Shown here in pieces: positions 29,342 to 37,316 of a stretch of DNA of 64,000 nt. A program made the translations under genes and the position numbers. The first letter of the stretch is position 1. The number at the start of each line of letters is the position of its first letter. The stretch is from assembly GCA_002529455.1 (NCBI GenBank), contig NYMS01000048.1:549904-613903 (forward strand), given 5' to 3'. Source of the stretch: Glycomyces fuscus (GTDB lineage: Bacteria; Actinomycetota; Actinomycetes; Streptosporangiales; Streptosporangiaceae). Under the pieces are notes generated by a model. The model was given only the letters and a program-made list of their open reading frames with translations, searched no databases and was not told the origin of the DNA.

Positions 29342-29380
29342 GCTCAGGTCTCCCGTCGTGGATGGCGTCTTCCCGAAGCT

Positions 29381-29394
29381 AGCGGATGTCCGCT
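29381..29394. promoter_or_regulatory. Dyad AGCGGA-TG-TCCGCT between divergent signalling genes
   Basis: A perfect 6-bp inverted repeat in the 111-bp gap shared by the PAS/GAF and ANTAR genes. A TACGGT at 29413-29418 fits a -10 element for the forward gene. Operator function is inferred. Confidence 0.4.
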
Positions 29395-29452
29395 CCCGCG
29401 GTCTCCCAAGGTTACGGTTAGTCCGAGCCCGGAAGCGGAAGGAGGCCCGACT

Positions 29453-30214
29453 GTGTGGATCGAACGCCTGGCCCGGGACATCGGCGCGCTGGGACAGGCG
29501 GACAGCACCACCCTGGAACGGGCCCTGGACCAGATGAGCAGGGCCGCGGCCCTGGGCGTCCCCGGCTGCTCGGCCGCGCTCATCGTGGTCTGGCGCGAGG
29601 TCGAGGGGGCCGACGGGTCCGTGCGGCACGTCGTCACCGACTACGGTGCCTCCCACGCCGACCTGTCCGCCGCCTTCGAGCACCAGTACACCACCGACCA
29701 GGGGCCCACCGTCGAGGCCGTCCGCGAGATGAGCCGGGTGCGGGTGGGCGACATCCTGCGCGAGCCGCACCGGTGGCCCCGCTACACCAGTATGGCGGTC
29801 CAGTGCGGCGACCGCTCCTCCATCACCCTGCCCAGCCCGCTGCCCGGCGAGGGCGACGACCGGGTGATCACCTTCGGGGTGCACTCCGGCCGGGCCGACG
29901 CCTTCGACGAGGAGGTCGTGGCCCCGCTGACCGCCCTGCTCGCCGAGCACGCCGCCGTGTCGCTGTACAGTGCCGGACGCCAGGCCGACGTGGCCAGGGA
30001 GACCGCCCACATGCGCCGGGCCATGTCCGCGCGTACGGTGATCGACCAGGCCAAGGGCATCATCATGCACGCCCGCGGCTGCGACGCCGACACCGCCTTC
30101 GCCGCCCTGCGCGAGGTCGCCCAGCGCAACCGCAAACGGGTGGTGGACGTGGCCCGCGACCTCGTGGAGGAGAACACCGGCCCCCAGCCCCGGATGCGCC
30201 CCGGCCGAAGGTGA
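29453..30214 (+). CDS. GAF-ANTAR domain protein, putative RNA-binding antiterminator
   Basis: This 253-residue protein has a GAF domain (about 20-175) and a C-terminal ANTAR domain (about 180-235) with SARTVIDQAKGIIMHARGC and LREVAQRNRKRVVDVARDL. ANTAR domains bind paired RNA hairpins to prevent termination, usually after a sensory signal. The GTG at 29453 follows GGAGG at 29441-29445. Targets are unknown, but the hairpin pair upstream of the giant kinase gene is the sort of RNA structure such a protein might act on; that is speculation. Confidence 0.85.
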   Translation: MWIERLARDIGALGQADSTTLERALDQMSRAAALGVPGCSAALIVVWREVEGADGSVRHVVTDYGASHADLSAAFEHQYTTDQGPTVEAVREMSRVRVGDILREPHRWPRYTSMAVQCGDRSSITLPSPLPGEGDDRVITFGVHSGRADAFDEEVVAPLTALLAEHAAVSLYSAGRQADVARETAHMRRAMSARTVIDQAKGIIMHARGCDADTAFAALREVAQRNRKRVVDVARDLVEENTGPQPRMRPGRR

Positions 30215-30304
30215 ACGGGCGGGCAACACCCGGCGATGAGTCCCGAGCGTGATCGAAAAGCGCCATGATGAGGGCTCGGGGCCGTCCCGGAACAAGAAGG
30301 AGAA

Positions 30305-30658
30305 GTGACCGTGACGTCAGACATCTCGATCCGTCGCGAGGATGGCGTCGTCATCGTCACCCCCGTGGGGGAGATGGACGCGGTGACCTCTCCCGCGCTG
30401 GCCGACGTCCTCGACGGCGTCCTGTCCGTCGAGCCGCCCCGGGGTGTGGTGGTCGACCTCGCCAAGGTGGGCTTTTGCGACTCACGCTGCATCGGCGTGC
30501 TCGTCTCCGCCTACCGGCAGGCCCGCGACCTGGGCGTGGGGCTGGTGGTCGCCGAGCCCCAGCAGCAGGTCAACCGCCTGTTCGTGATAGCCGGAATCGA
30601 CCAGGTCATCCCGATCGTGGCCGACACCGGCACCGCGGCGGAGTCCCTCAGGGGCTGA
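30305..30658 (+). CDS. STAS-domain anti-sigma factor antagonist
   Basis: This 117-residue protein is a single STAS domain. The regulatory Ser is probably Ser60 in KVGFCDSRCIGVLVSA, where most relatives read DSSGL; the following SR-C-I is slightly atypical. In the partner-switch scheme the unphosphorylated form binds an anti-sigma ATPase and frees a sigma factor; phosphorylation by that ATPase turns it off and a SpoIIE phosphatase turns it on. The GTG at 30305 follows AAGAAGGAGAA. It overlaps the end of the convergent MEDS-ATPase gene by 11 bp. Its partner may be that protein or the SpoIIE protein at 20290. Confidence 0.88.
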   Translation: MTVTSDISIRREDGVVIVTPVGEMDAVTSPALADVLDGVLSVEPPRGVVVDLAKVGFCDSRCIGVLVSAYRQARDLGVGLVVAEPQQQVNRLFVIAGIDQVIPIVADTGTAAESLRG

Positions 30659-31619
30659 GCGGGGCGCGCTTCCCGATCTCCTGGACGGCTCCGGCCTCCC
30701 CCGCCCCGTCCACGAAGTGCAGCCGCACCAGGGAACCCTCACCGCTGCCGCTGATCTCCAGGAAGTCACAGGTCTGCCGGGTGATCCACAGCCCGTACCC
30801 GCGCGGGCGCATGCTGTCGGCCGGGCGGTACCCGGCGAGCGGGTCCAAGAGCCCGCCGCGCTCGTCGAACACGTCGCACACCCACCGCCCCGGGGCGCGC
30901 CAGACCTGGACGGTGCCCTTGCCGGCGCCGTGCTCCAGCACGTTGGCGGCCAGTTCGTTCACCGCCACCACCAGGCTGTCGATCCGCCCGGGCGGGAACC
31001 CCACGGCCTCGCCGAGCGCCGTCAGGTCGGCGCGCAGCCGCGGCAGGGACAGCCCGATCTCCAGCCGGTACACGGGCCCGCTGACCGGCAGCGGTTCCGG
31101 GGCGACCGGCCGCGTGCCGAAGGCCGCCGTGCCCAGGTAGGCGGGGTTGGGCCGAGGCCCGTCGGGCTCCACCAGCACCGGGTGGGTGGCCAGGACCGCG
31201 GACCGCGTCCGCGGGGTCAGGCCCCGGTCGTCGTGGACGCACAGCAGCCGCAGCCGCTGCGGGGCCAGCGCCGTGCACAGCACCGACTCCAGCCGGTGCC
31301 ACTCGCGCAGCTCCATCCCGGAGGCGGGCAGCGAGGGCTCGGCCACCACGACCACCGGCACGGGGGCGTGGGCGAGCGCCAGGCGGTGCAGGGCGGCCAG
31401 GGTGCGTCCCGGGGCGTCGTAGAACCGGTCCCGCTCGATGACGTGCACGCGTTCGCGCTCGGAGGCCGACAGCGCCCGGAGGAGCTCCGCGGCGCGGTCA
31501 CCGGCGACCGCGAGCACCGCGTGGGCGTTTTCGCGTACGGCTGAGCGCAACCGCTGCCGGGCCACCTCGTGGAACTGCTGCCCGCGGCGGAAGAGCAGTC
31601 CCTGGTGTTCGAAGGTCAT
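30648..31619 (-). CDS. MEDS-domain and HATPase_c protein, anti-sigma factor (RsbA/RsbW-like)
   Basis: This 323-residue protein begins with a MEDS-type sensory domain (about 1-185; EHQGLLFRRGQQFHEVAR, VHVIERDRFY, RLLCVHDDRGL). It ends with an RsbW-like ATPase (about 195-320; SLVVAVNELAANVLEHGAGKG and PRGYGLWITRQTCDFLEI). Proteins of this build act as serine kinases of STAS antagonists and bind sigma factors. The gene is tail-to-tail with the STAS gene, overlapping by 11 bp. No sigma factor gene is adjacent. Start at ATG 31619; the ribosome site is weak. Confidence 0.82.
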   Translation of the reverse strand: MTFEHQGLLFRRGQQFHEVARQRLRSAVRENAHAVLAVAGDRAAELLRALSASERERVHVIERDRFYDAPGRTLAALHRLALAHAPVPVVVVAEPSLPASGMELREWHRLESVLCTALAPQRLRLLCVHDDRGLTPRTRSAVLATHPVLVEPDGPRPNPAYLGTAAFGTRPVAPEPLPVSGPVYRLEIGLSLPRLRADLTALGEAVGFPPGRIDSLVVAVNELAANVLEHGAGKGTVQVWRAPGRWVCDVFDERGGLLDPLAGYRPADSMRPRGYGLWITRQTCDFLEISGSGEGSLVRLHFVDGAGEAGAVQEIGKRAPLSP

Positions 31620-31750
31620 CGCTTCGTGGCATCCGCGCCCGGGGCCGGTTCTCCGACCGCCGGGCGCCACTGTCTGTGTACCCCGTCCGGCCCCTCGGGG
31701 GGAACCCCGGGGGACCGGTGGGATGGGCGCGCTGTCAGGACGGGCACGGC

Positions 31751-33028
31751 TCAGCGTGCGGTCCCGGACAGTAGCAGACTGTCCGTTTCGTCCTCGTCGG
31801 CGCGGTCCTGCTCCGCCTGCTGCGGACGGGAGCGCTCGTAGGCGAGCTCCGTCTCGACGGCGATCCGCTGCCAGGTGAACCGGGAGCGGGCCCGGTCCAC
31901 CGCGGCGATGCCGTACGCGGTGCTCATGGTCGGGGTGTTGAGGACCGCGCGCACGGAGCGCACGACCTCGTCGGGGCGGCCGAAGCGCATCAGCACTCCG
32001 CTGGTGCGGTGCAGGACGGCGCCCGGGGTGGCGCCGGTGGCGGTGGCCACCACGGGGAGGCCGCACGCCATGGCCTCCAGCACGGCCCCTCCGTAGGGGT
32101 CGTAGGAGGCGGCGGACACGTACACGTCCGCGGAGCGCAGCAGGCGGGGAAGCTCCTTGCGCTCGACGGGCCCGGCCAGGTGGACGCGGTCGTCCACCCC
32201 GGCCTCCTTGGCCAGGAGCTCGATCCGGCGGGCGTTCTCGTCGAGGGCCACGTCCAGGTCCTCGGAGGTGGAGACGAGCAGCAGCTCGGCCTCGGGGAGG
32301 CGGGTCATGGCCTCCACGAGCCGGTCGGCGCCGCCGGCCTCGGTCAGGGAGGTGACCGAGACCAGGCGGGCGCGCTCCTCGCGTCGGGAGTGCCAGTGCT
32401 CGGCGGAGGCGCTGCCCTCCACGCTGAAGTGGTCGGGGTCCACGCCGAAGGGCACGACGCTGACGTGGTGGCGGGGGACGCCCAGGCGGGCCAGCTCGCC
32501 CTGCTGGTCGGTGGAGTTGACCAGCACGTGGTCGGCGCGCGAGGCCAGGATGGTCTCCATGCGGGCGCGCTCGGGGTGGTGGTCGAGGCCGGAGCGCTGC
32601 TCGCTGGCGTTGAGGGAGTGGAAGGTCTGCACGATGGGGGTGCCGCTCTGGTCGCGCTCGCTGTGCGCCTGGGCGTGCAGGGCGGCCAGACCGCTGGTCC
32701 AGCCGATCGCGTGCAGGACGTCGGGGCCGTCCTCGTCCAGGACGGAGGAGAGGGCGCTGCCGAAGGCGCCGGTGTGCTCGGCGTGCTCCTCGGCGGACAG
32801 CGGCCGGGCCGGACCGGCGTCCAGGTAGGCGACGGAGACACCGCGCGCCATGCGGGTGCGGCCGTCGGGCTGGTCGGGGTCACTGCGGCGGACGTAGACC
32901 GTCACCCGGTGCCCCCGCTTGGCGAGCTGCCGGGACAGGGCGCACACGTGCAGGCTCGCGGGGCAGGCGGGCTCGCCCCTGTGGGCGGGAAGGGGGTTGG
33001 CGTGTTCGGCGACCATGGCGATTTTCAC
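31751..33028 (-). CDS. Glycosyltransferase family 4 (GT-B)
   Basis: This 425-residue protein has GT4 features: an N-terminal glycine-rich acceptor loop after KIAMVAEHANPLPAHRG, a middle VLVNSTDQQGELARLGV, VSVVPFGVDPDHF, and a C-terminal SYDPYGGAVLEAMACGLPVV where the first Glu of the EX7E motif is Asp. I chose the GTG at 33028 because AAGGAG stands 9 bp before it; the GTG at 33049 has no ribosome site. The build resembles glycogen/maltosyl or D-inositol-type GT4 transferases, but the substrate cannot be named. Confidence 0.8.
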   Translation of the reverse strand: MKIAMVAEHANPLPAHRGEPACPASLHVCALSRQLAKRGHRVTVYVRRSDPDQPDGRTRMARGVSVAYLDAGPARPLSAEEHAEHTGAFGSALSSVLDEDGPDVLHAIGWTSGLAALHAQAHSERDQSGTPIVQTFHSLNASEQRSGLDHHPERARMETILASRADHVLVNSTDQQGELARLGVPRHHVSVVPFGVDPDHFSVEGSASAEHWHSRREERARLVSVTSLTEAGGADRLVEAMTRLPEAELLLVSTSEDLDVALDENARRIELLAKEAGVDDRVHLAGPVERKELPRLLRSADVYVSAASYDPYGGAVLEAMACGLPVVATATGATPGAVLHRTSGVLMRFGRPDEVVRSVRAVLNTPTMSTAYGIAAVDRARSRFTWQRIAVETELAYERSRPQQAEQDRADEDETDSLLLSGTAR

Positions 33029-33848
33029 TGGACTGAACTCCTTGGACACGGTTTCGTCCGGTGTCCGTCGTAGGTGCGCCCGAGGTGACTCCGGAGCGGG
33101 GATCGGAATCTCCCGGGGCGGGGGTTGGATCGTCGCGCCGGTCCTCGGGCCGTGGGGCCGGGTCCGGCGGAAGGAGGCTGCGGGGAGGGGGCGCGGTCAG
33201 GCAAGGGCGGCACACGGTGCCGGCCGACGCGCCGGAGGAGGCCTCCCGGCAACACGAGGAGCCGTAGGCGCGTGGCGCATACGGCTGCCGCTGAGCGGAG
33301 GAAGAAGAGGAAGAAAGAAGGGAAGACGCACGGAGATCACACCAAACGACCGGTCGGGGAGGACTGGGGCCACCGTGCGTGACAGGATGATGCCGCACGG
33401 GGCTGGTCGTGTGTGTCTGCGTCTTAGACACCCAACGGGGTTCATTCTGCCAGACGGTTCGCGTCTCGACAACGTGACGTCGATCCGACACCAAAAACAC
33501 GGGGTTTCGGTGCTGTCCGTAACCCGGGAGCGATCTCTTTGGTCTGCTGTTTCGCGGTACCCGTGGGTGGCCCCTGTCGGGTGGGCGGCACCGCCGCTAC
33601 TGTCGGACCGGAACACCGGGAGCGCGCGGCGCGCACCGCGGATCGTCCGGCACGACACTTCTGGCGGCGAGAACCGGGGCGGGAACTGCGTATCCGGGTG
33701 TTTTCCGCCATGATGTACGCGGATTTTGACCCACTCCGGCAGTGGCTCGGTACGGTGACAGAATCCAGACGTTGAACGGGACTCGACCAAGGTCCGGCGC
33801 GGGGCGCCGGGCAACCGGCCACGGCCGATGAAACGGGAGGAAGGGCGT
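33029..33848. other. 820-bp region without a supported gene
   Basis: The region is clearly less GC-rich than its flanks. A nearly pure-purine run lies at about 33298-33337, and AT-richer patches at 33410-33560 and 33700-33780 probably carry the promoters of the divergent glycosyltransferase and PP2C genes. A frame from 33539 to 33775 would encode 78 residues, but its composition and lack of a ribosome site do not support it. A strong ribosome site GGGAGGAAGGG precedes the ATG at 33849. Confidence 0.55.
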
Positions 33849-34610
33849 ATGGGTGTCGCTGGTGGGGAAGTCATTGTCACGGCCCTCACGCACCGGGGCG
33901 CTATCCGCCCCGCCAACGAGGACGCCGTCGTCATGGGTGCCCTGACCGTCGCCAGTGCGAACATGACCTCGCCGGTGCGCTGCGTCCTCCCGGTCGGGGA
34001 GCCCGTCATCCTGGCGGTCGCCGACGGGATCGGCGGCCAGGCCGCGGGGGAGATCGCCTCCGAGCACGCCGTGCACCGCATGGCCGAGATGGGGCCGCGG
34101 CTCAACGGCCCCGAGGAGATCGCCCAGCTGCTGAGCAACATCGACGAGGAGATCAAGGACCACGCCACCCAGCACACCGAGTTCTCCGGCATGGGGACCA
34201 CGGTCGCGGGTGTCCTGCTCAACAACGACGGCAACTTCTGGTTCAACGTGGGCGACTCCCGGACCTACCGCCTGGAGGGGCGCCGCCTGCGCCAGCTCTC
34301 GGAGGACGACTCGCCCGCGCTGCCCCCGTCGGAGGACGGCCGCCCGGTCACCACGAACTTCATCACCCAGTCCCTGGGCGGCAGTTCGGGCGGCACGATG
34401 GTCCCGCACGTGGGCAGGGACGACGCGGCCGACCCCAGCGCCTGGCTCATGTGCAGCGACGGCCTGTCCGACCTGGTCCTTCCCGAGGAGATGGAGCGGA
34501 TGATCGCCGAGGCGGGCAGCGACGAGGCGGCCGTGTACGCCCTGTGGCAGGCCGCCATGGAGGCCGGCGGCAAGGACAACATCAGCATCCTGCTGGCACG
34601 CCGCGTCTGA
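33849..34610 (+). CDS. PP2C-family serine/threonine protein phosphatase
   Basis: This 253-residue phosphatase has the PPM metal-binding motifs: THRGAIRPANEDAV near the N-terminus, VADGIGGQAAGEIAS, SGMGTTVAGVLL, NVGDSRTYRL, LMCSDGLSDLV and GGKDNISILLARRV at the end. It would remove phosphate from Ser/Thr of proteins phosphorylated by Hanks-type kinases; no such kinase is in the window. I start it at the ATG 33849, with the ribosome site GGGAGGAAGGG, rather than seven codons upstream at 33828. It is soluble and appears monocistronic. Confidence 0.9.
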   Translation: MGVAGGEVIVTALTHRGAIRPANEDAVVMGALTVASANMTSPVRCVLPVGEPVILAVADGIGGQAAGEIASEHAVHRMAEMGPRLNGPEEIAQLLSNIDEEIKDHATQHTEFSGMGTTVAGVLLNNDGNFWFNVGDSRTYRLEGRRLRQLSEDDSPALPPSEDGRPVTTNFITQSLGGSSGGTMVPHVGRDDAADPSAWLMCSDGLSDLVLPEEMERMIAEAGSDEAAVYALWQAAMEAGGKDNISILLARRV

Positions 34611-34774
34611 CCCGTCCCGACGGAGTCGGCCCCGGCGGTCGGTTCCCGGTCCCGACACCCCGCCCTCCACCGCGAGCCCCCGGACCCGCCCTCCAGCCCG
34701 TGAACCCCTCCCACCGGTATCCCCCGACGCACCGCCCCGGTCCCGCGTGAGCGGACTCCGCCGACGAACACGAC

Positions 34775-34824
34775 GAGGGGCCCGTACACCCTCCCCCGCG
34801 GGGGAGGCGGCGTACGGGCCCCTC
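34775..34824. terminator. Two-tier bidirectional terminator hairpin
   Basis: Outer arms of 13 bp (GAGGGGCCCGTAC and complement) enclose an inner 8-bp stem CCTCCCCC/GGGGGAGG with a GC loop. It lies between the convergent PP2C (ends 34610) and CopC-like (ends 34839) genes. Confidence 0.82.
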
Positions 34825-34838
34825 GGCCTTCGCCCGTG

Positions 34839-35519
34839 CTACCTCTGCCCGGCGTCCCCGCCCGGGCGCCTGCGCATGCGCACGGCCACGAGCACGACCG
34901 CGGCGATGCCCGCGAGGGCTACGACGGCCACGACCGCCAGCGCCACCGGCGACACGCCGCCGGACTCCTCCTCGTCCGCGGCCTCGTCCGCGTCCGCCCC
35001 GTCGGCGGGCTCCTGCTCCTGCGCCGTCTCCTCGGCGGGCTCCTGCGCGGTCCCGGTCTCCTCGGGCGTGGGGGCCGCCGCGGCGACGGCCTCCTCGGTC
35101 ACCGAGAACGTCAGGGTGTCCTGGATCGGGTGGCCGTCGGAGGAGACCACGCGGAACCCGATGGTGTACTCACCGGCCTGGTCCAGCGGGGCCAGTCCCA
35201 CCGACACGTCCGTGCCGTCGAAGGCCAGCTCCCCCTCCTCGTAGGTGGTCTCCTCGTCCGGCCCCGTGACGACGACGGCGCTGCCGCTGCCGCCCTCCAT
35301 CGGAGCGTTGTTGAAGCTCAGTACGACCTCCTCGGGCACGGTGTCCAGGGTGGCCCCGTCCTCGGGGCTGGACCCGGTCAGGACGTCGTGCGCCAGCGCG
35401 GGCGAGGGGGCCAGGGCCAGGGCGGCCGCGGCGAGGGGGGCCAGCAGGGCGGCGGCCGCGCGCGGGAGCGCGCGGTCGGCGGTGGCGGGGGTGCGGGTAC
35501 TGCGGGTGATGGCGGTCAT
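34839..35519 (-). CDS. CopC-like copper-binding secreted protein with C-terminal membrane anchor
   Basis: This 226-residue protein has a signal peptide (AAAALLAPLAAAALALAPSPALA) and a mature end beginning HDVLTGSSPEDGATL, the N-terminal copper-ligand His of CopC. The CopC beta domain includes VVLSFNNAPM, YTIGFRVVSSDGHPIQDTLTF (second His ligand) and then an acidic Glu/Gln/Ala linker. A membrane helix (VALAVVAVVALAGIAAVVLV) and a basic tail end it. It would bind copper at the outer membrane face. The gene for a His-containing membrane protein starts upstream on the same strand, 8 bp away, suggesting a copper-handling operon. Confidence 0.85.
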   Translation of the reverse strand: MTAITRSTRTPATADRALPRAAAALLAPLAAAALALAPSPALAHDVLTGSSPEDGATLDTVPEEVVLSFNNAPMEGGSGSAVVVTGPDEETTYEEGELAFDGTDVSVGLAPLDQAGEYTIGFRVVSSDGHPIQDTLTFSVTEEAVAAAAPTPEETGTAQEPAEETAQEQEPADGADADEAADEEESGGVSPVALAVVAVVALAGIAAVVLVAVRMRRRPGGDAGQR

Positions 35520-35527
35520 GTCTTCTC

Positions 35528-36142
35528 TCAGCGGTCGGTGCGTTCCGGCGTGCGCGAGGGGGCGCCGCGAGGGGGCGCCCCCGTGGGGGGAGGGCCGCGC
35601 GGGCCGTGCGCCGAGAGCGTGACGGGCGGGGGAGCGGTCCGGGAGGCGGGGCCCGTGGCCCGTACGCGGGTGCCGAACGCGAGGTCGGGCACGCGCAGCA
35701 GCGGCAGCGCCCGGGTGAGCAGGGCGGTCAGGAACCACACGGCCTCCTCGCCGTGGGCGAGCAGCGCCGACGCGAGCAGGGCCGCCCACAGGTGCGCGAA
35801 GAGCATGCCGGGCGCAAGGCCGAGGGCGTGGGCGAACAGGCCGTGGCCGGTGTGGTCGGCGCCGGCGCCGAGGATCGCGGGGGCGGGTTCGCCCGAGCCC
35901 TGGAACACCAGGTGCAGCAGGATCTGCACGGAGGCCATGACGGCGAAGATGTCGCCGAACCCGCGCATCGCGCGGGTGAAGTACCACAGCAGGGGGAACA
36001 GGACCGCGGTCGCCGCGGCCAGTCCTCCGGGGGAGGCGGGGGAGGCGGCCCACAGGTTGTGCCCGCCCCAGGCAAGCCCCGTGCACGCAGCGGCGAGGAG
36101 AGCCGTGCGCAGGAGGCGGAGTGTGCCGTGAGCGGGTCGCAC
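35528..36142 (-). CDS. Membrane protein of unknown function paired with CopC
   Basis: About 204 residues from a GTG at 36142; five hydrophobic segments (LLRTALLAAACTGLAWG first, then AAATAVLFPLLWYF, FAVMASVQILLHLVF, GMLFAHLWAALLASALLAHG, WFLTALLTRALPLL). Several membrane His residues (HLVFQGS, HTGHGLFAHALG, FAHLW) could bind metal. The tail from about residue 145 is Pro/Arg-rich and low-complexity. I do not recognise a named family. Co-orientation with and 8-bp spacing to the CopC gene suggests a shared copper role. The start is uncertain; the frame continues far upstream without a better signal. Confidence 0.6.
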   Translation of the reverse strand: MRPAHGTLRLLRTALLAAACTGLAWGGHNLWAASPASPGGLAAATAVLFPLLWYFTRAMRGFGDIFAVMASVQILLHLVFQGSGEPAPAILGAGADHTGHGLFAHALGLAPGMLFAHLWAALLASALLAHGEEAVWFLTALLTRALPLLRVPDLAFGTRVRATGPASRTAPPPVTLSAHGPRGPPPTGAPPRGAPSRTPERTDR

Positions 36143-36268
36143 GAGAAAGAACCTAGGCCGTGCCCAGGAGGGTCGCAAGATCCCCCGGGGGACGGCGGTC
36201 GCGCGGCCCGGGCGGGCCGGCGCGGGGCGCGGCCGCACGGGCGGCGAGTGGGAAGGGCCGAGGGGGCT

Positions 36269-36304
36269 GGGCCGCCGGGAAGGGCTGACGCCTTCCGGCG
36301 GCCC
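36269..36304. terminator. Hairpin terminator of the WhiB-family gene
   Basis: GGGCCGCC and GGCGGCCC pair outside a nearly perfect inner stem GGGAAGG/CCTTCC with a short loop. It lies 14 bp beyond the WhiB stop at 36318. Confidence 0.7.
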
Positions 36305-36317
36305 CCGTCGCCCCTCG

Positions 36318-36587
36318 TCAGTGACGACCGGCCGGGACGAGCTCGCGACGCATGTAGCGGCGCTCCTCGGGGGTGGTCCCACCCCAGACTCCGTGAGCCT
36401 CTCCCGCCCGCAGGGCCCACCGCAGGCACTCTTGGCGAACAGTACAGCTGCGGCAGACGGCGATGGCCTGCTCGGTGTCGGCGCGCCCGATCCCGGTGCT
36501 GCTCACCGGGAAGAAGATCTCCGGGTCCTGCGAGCGGCAGTTGCCCTGCTGGACCCAGTCCTCGCTCTCGTGGTACAGGCGGTTCAC
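36318..36587 (-). CDS. WhiB-family iron-sulfur transcriptional regulator
   Basis: This 89-residue protein has the four WhiB cysteines Cys17, Cys45, Cys48 and Cys54 (Q-Q-G-N-C, then VCRSCTVRQEC), which bind a [4Fe-4S] cluster, and the GVWGG turn followed by TTPEERRYMRRE. WhiB proteins bind the primary sigma factor and tune promoters in response to redox or stress. The GTG at 36587 gives family length; the frame is open far upstream but without homology. Subfamily assignment (WblA, WblC, WblE) is not safe. Its upstream region holds paired GTACTACA motifs and is shared with the divergent ectA. Confidence 0.88.
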   Translation of the reverse strand: MNRLYHESEDWVQQGNCRSQDPEIFFPVSSTGIGRADTEQAIAVCRSCTVRQECLRWALRAGEAHGVWGGTTPEERRYMRRELVPAGRH

Positions 36588-36717
36588 GGGCGCCTCCGAT
36601 CCGTGGCTGGTGGTCCCTGACCCCGCACCGTGCTTCCACGGCCGGGTCAGGGGGCTTCTCCGCCCCACCGCCCACGGGTGATCGACCCGGGAACTGCGGC
36701 GCGGCGATGCGACCAAT

Positions 36718-36744
36718 TGTAGTACGACCCGATGTAGTACTACA
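36718..36744. promoter_or_regulatory. Repeated TGTAGTAC motif with palindrome TGTAGTACTACA
   Basis: TGTAGTAC occurs at 36718-36725 and again at 36733-36740, 15 bp apart; the second copy extends to a perfect 12-bp palindrome at 36733-36744. The pair lies 130-157 bp upstream of the WhiB-family start and would fit a dimeric or paired regulator. Binding is inferred. Confidence 0.55.
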
Positions 36745-37280
36745 CGGAGTCTGCGCGAAAAAGCCGGAAATCTCAAGGCCGCTCCCGGGGGCGGGCCCGC
36801 CGTGTTCCGCCGCCGCCCCCGGGGCTGTGCACCAGGGGGCGCGGGCCGGGCGGGCGCACGGCCCCTCCCGCGGCCGCGCCGAAGGCCGTAACCTCCGGTG
36901 TACCGGCGTTGCGTGTGCGCCCCGCGGTCCTCCCGGCGTACCGTGTGGCGCGAGCCGGGAGCCCCCAATGGCGTTATGTCGCGAGCTTTCCACCGTATTG
37001 GTGTGACTTAACGCACGCTTAATATTGCTTCGCGAGGATCTATGTTTGACCCCGACGGTTGTCGGCCCCCCGCGTGGGAACGGCCGCCGCCCCCGGCGGC
37101 GCCCGGCGCCCGATCCGTACGGCCGCGGTACCGAATCCCCTGTTGGGCGGGGCATGAGCGCATCAGCCGTCCGCTCCCGGACGCCCCCCGAACATGCTGG
37201 TCAGAGCTTTGGGGCGCTGCTAAATAAACAGGCCCTACCCATGAGCGGTCTGCCGAAACATCCGCGAACGGCCTCCACGA

Positions 37281-37308
37281 AATGTCATTGACATTCGTTC
37301 GCTAAGTT
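37281..37308. promoter_or_regulatory. Dyad AATGTCA-T-TGACATT and -10 TAAGTT upstream of ectA
   Basis: A perfect 7-bp inverted repeat around a T at 37281-37295 contains TTGACA. It is followed at 37296-37302 by CGTTCGC, the complement of GCGAACG at 37264-37270. TAAGTT at 37303-37308 fits TANNNT and lies 9 bp before the GTG, which suggests a leaderless transcript. The TTGACA is too close to it to be its -35, so the dyad may be an operator. Confidence 0.55.
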
Positions 37309-37316
37309 CGATCGAC

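Larger units (their letters stand above)
36588..37316. other. Divergent 729-bp regulatory region between whiB-like gene and ectA
   Basis: No gene is supported. It is the most AT-rich intergenic DNA in the window in its middle (36960-37060) and right part (37210-37310). It holds the TGTAGTAC repeats at 36718-36744, a CTTAA-rich patch near 37010-37025, TAAATA at 37221-37226 and the dyad at 37281. Long leaders on both sides suggest several promoters. Confidence 0.6.

Noticed and set aside
33539..33775. 78-codon frame in the gene-free stretch
   Set aside because: No ribosome site, mixed composition and no recognisable motif; the stretch is better read as divergent promoters.
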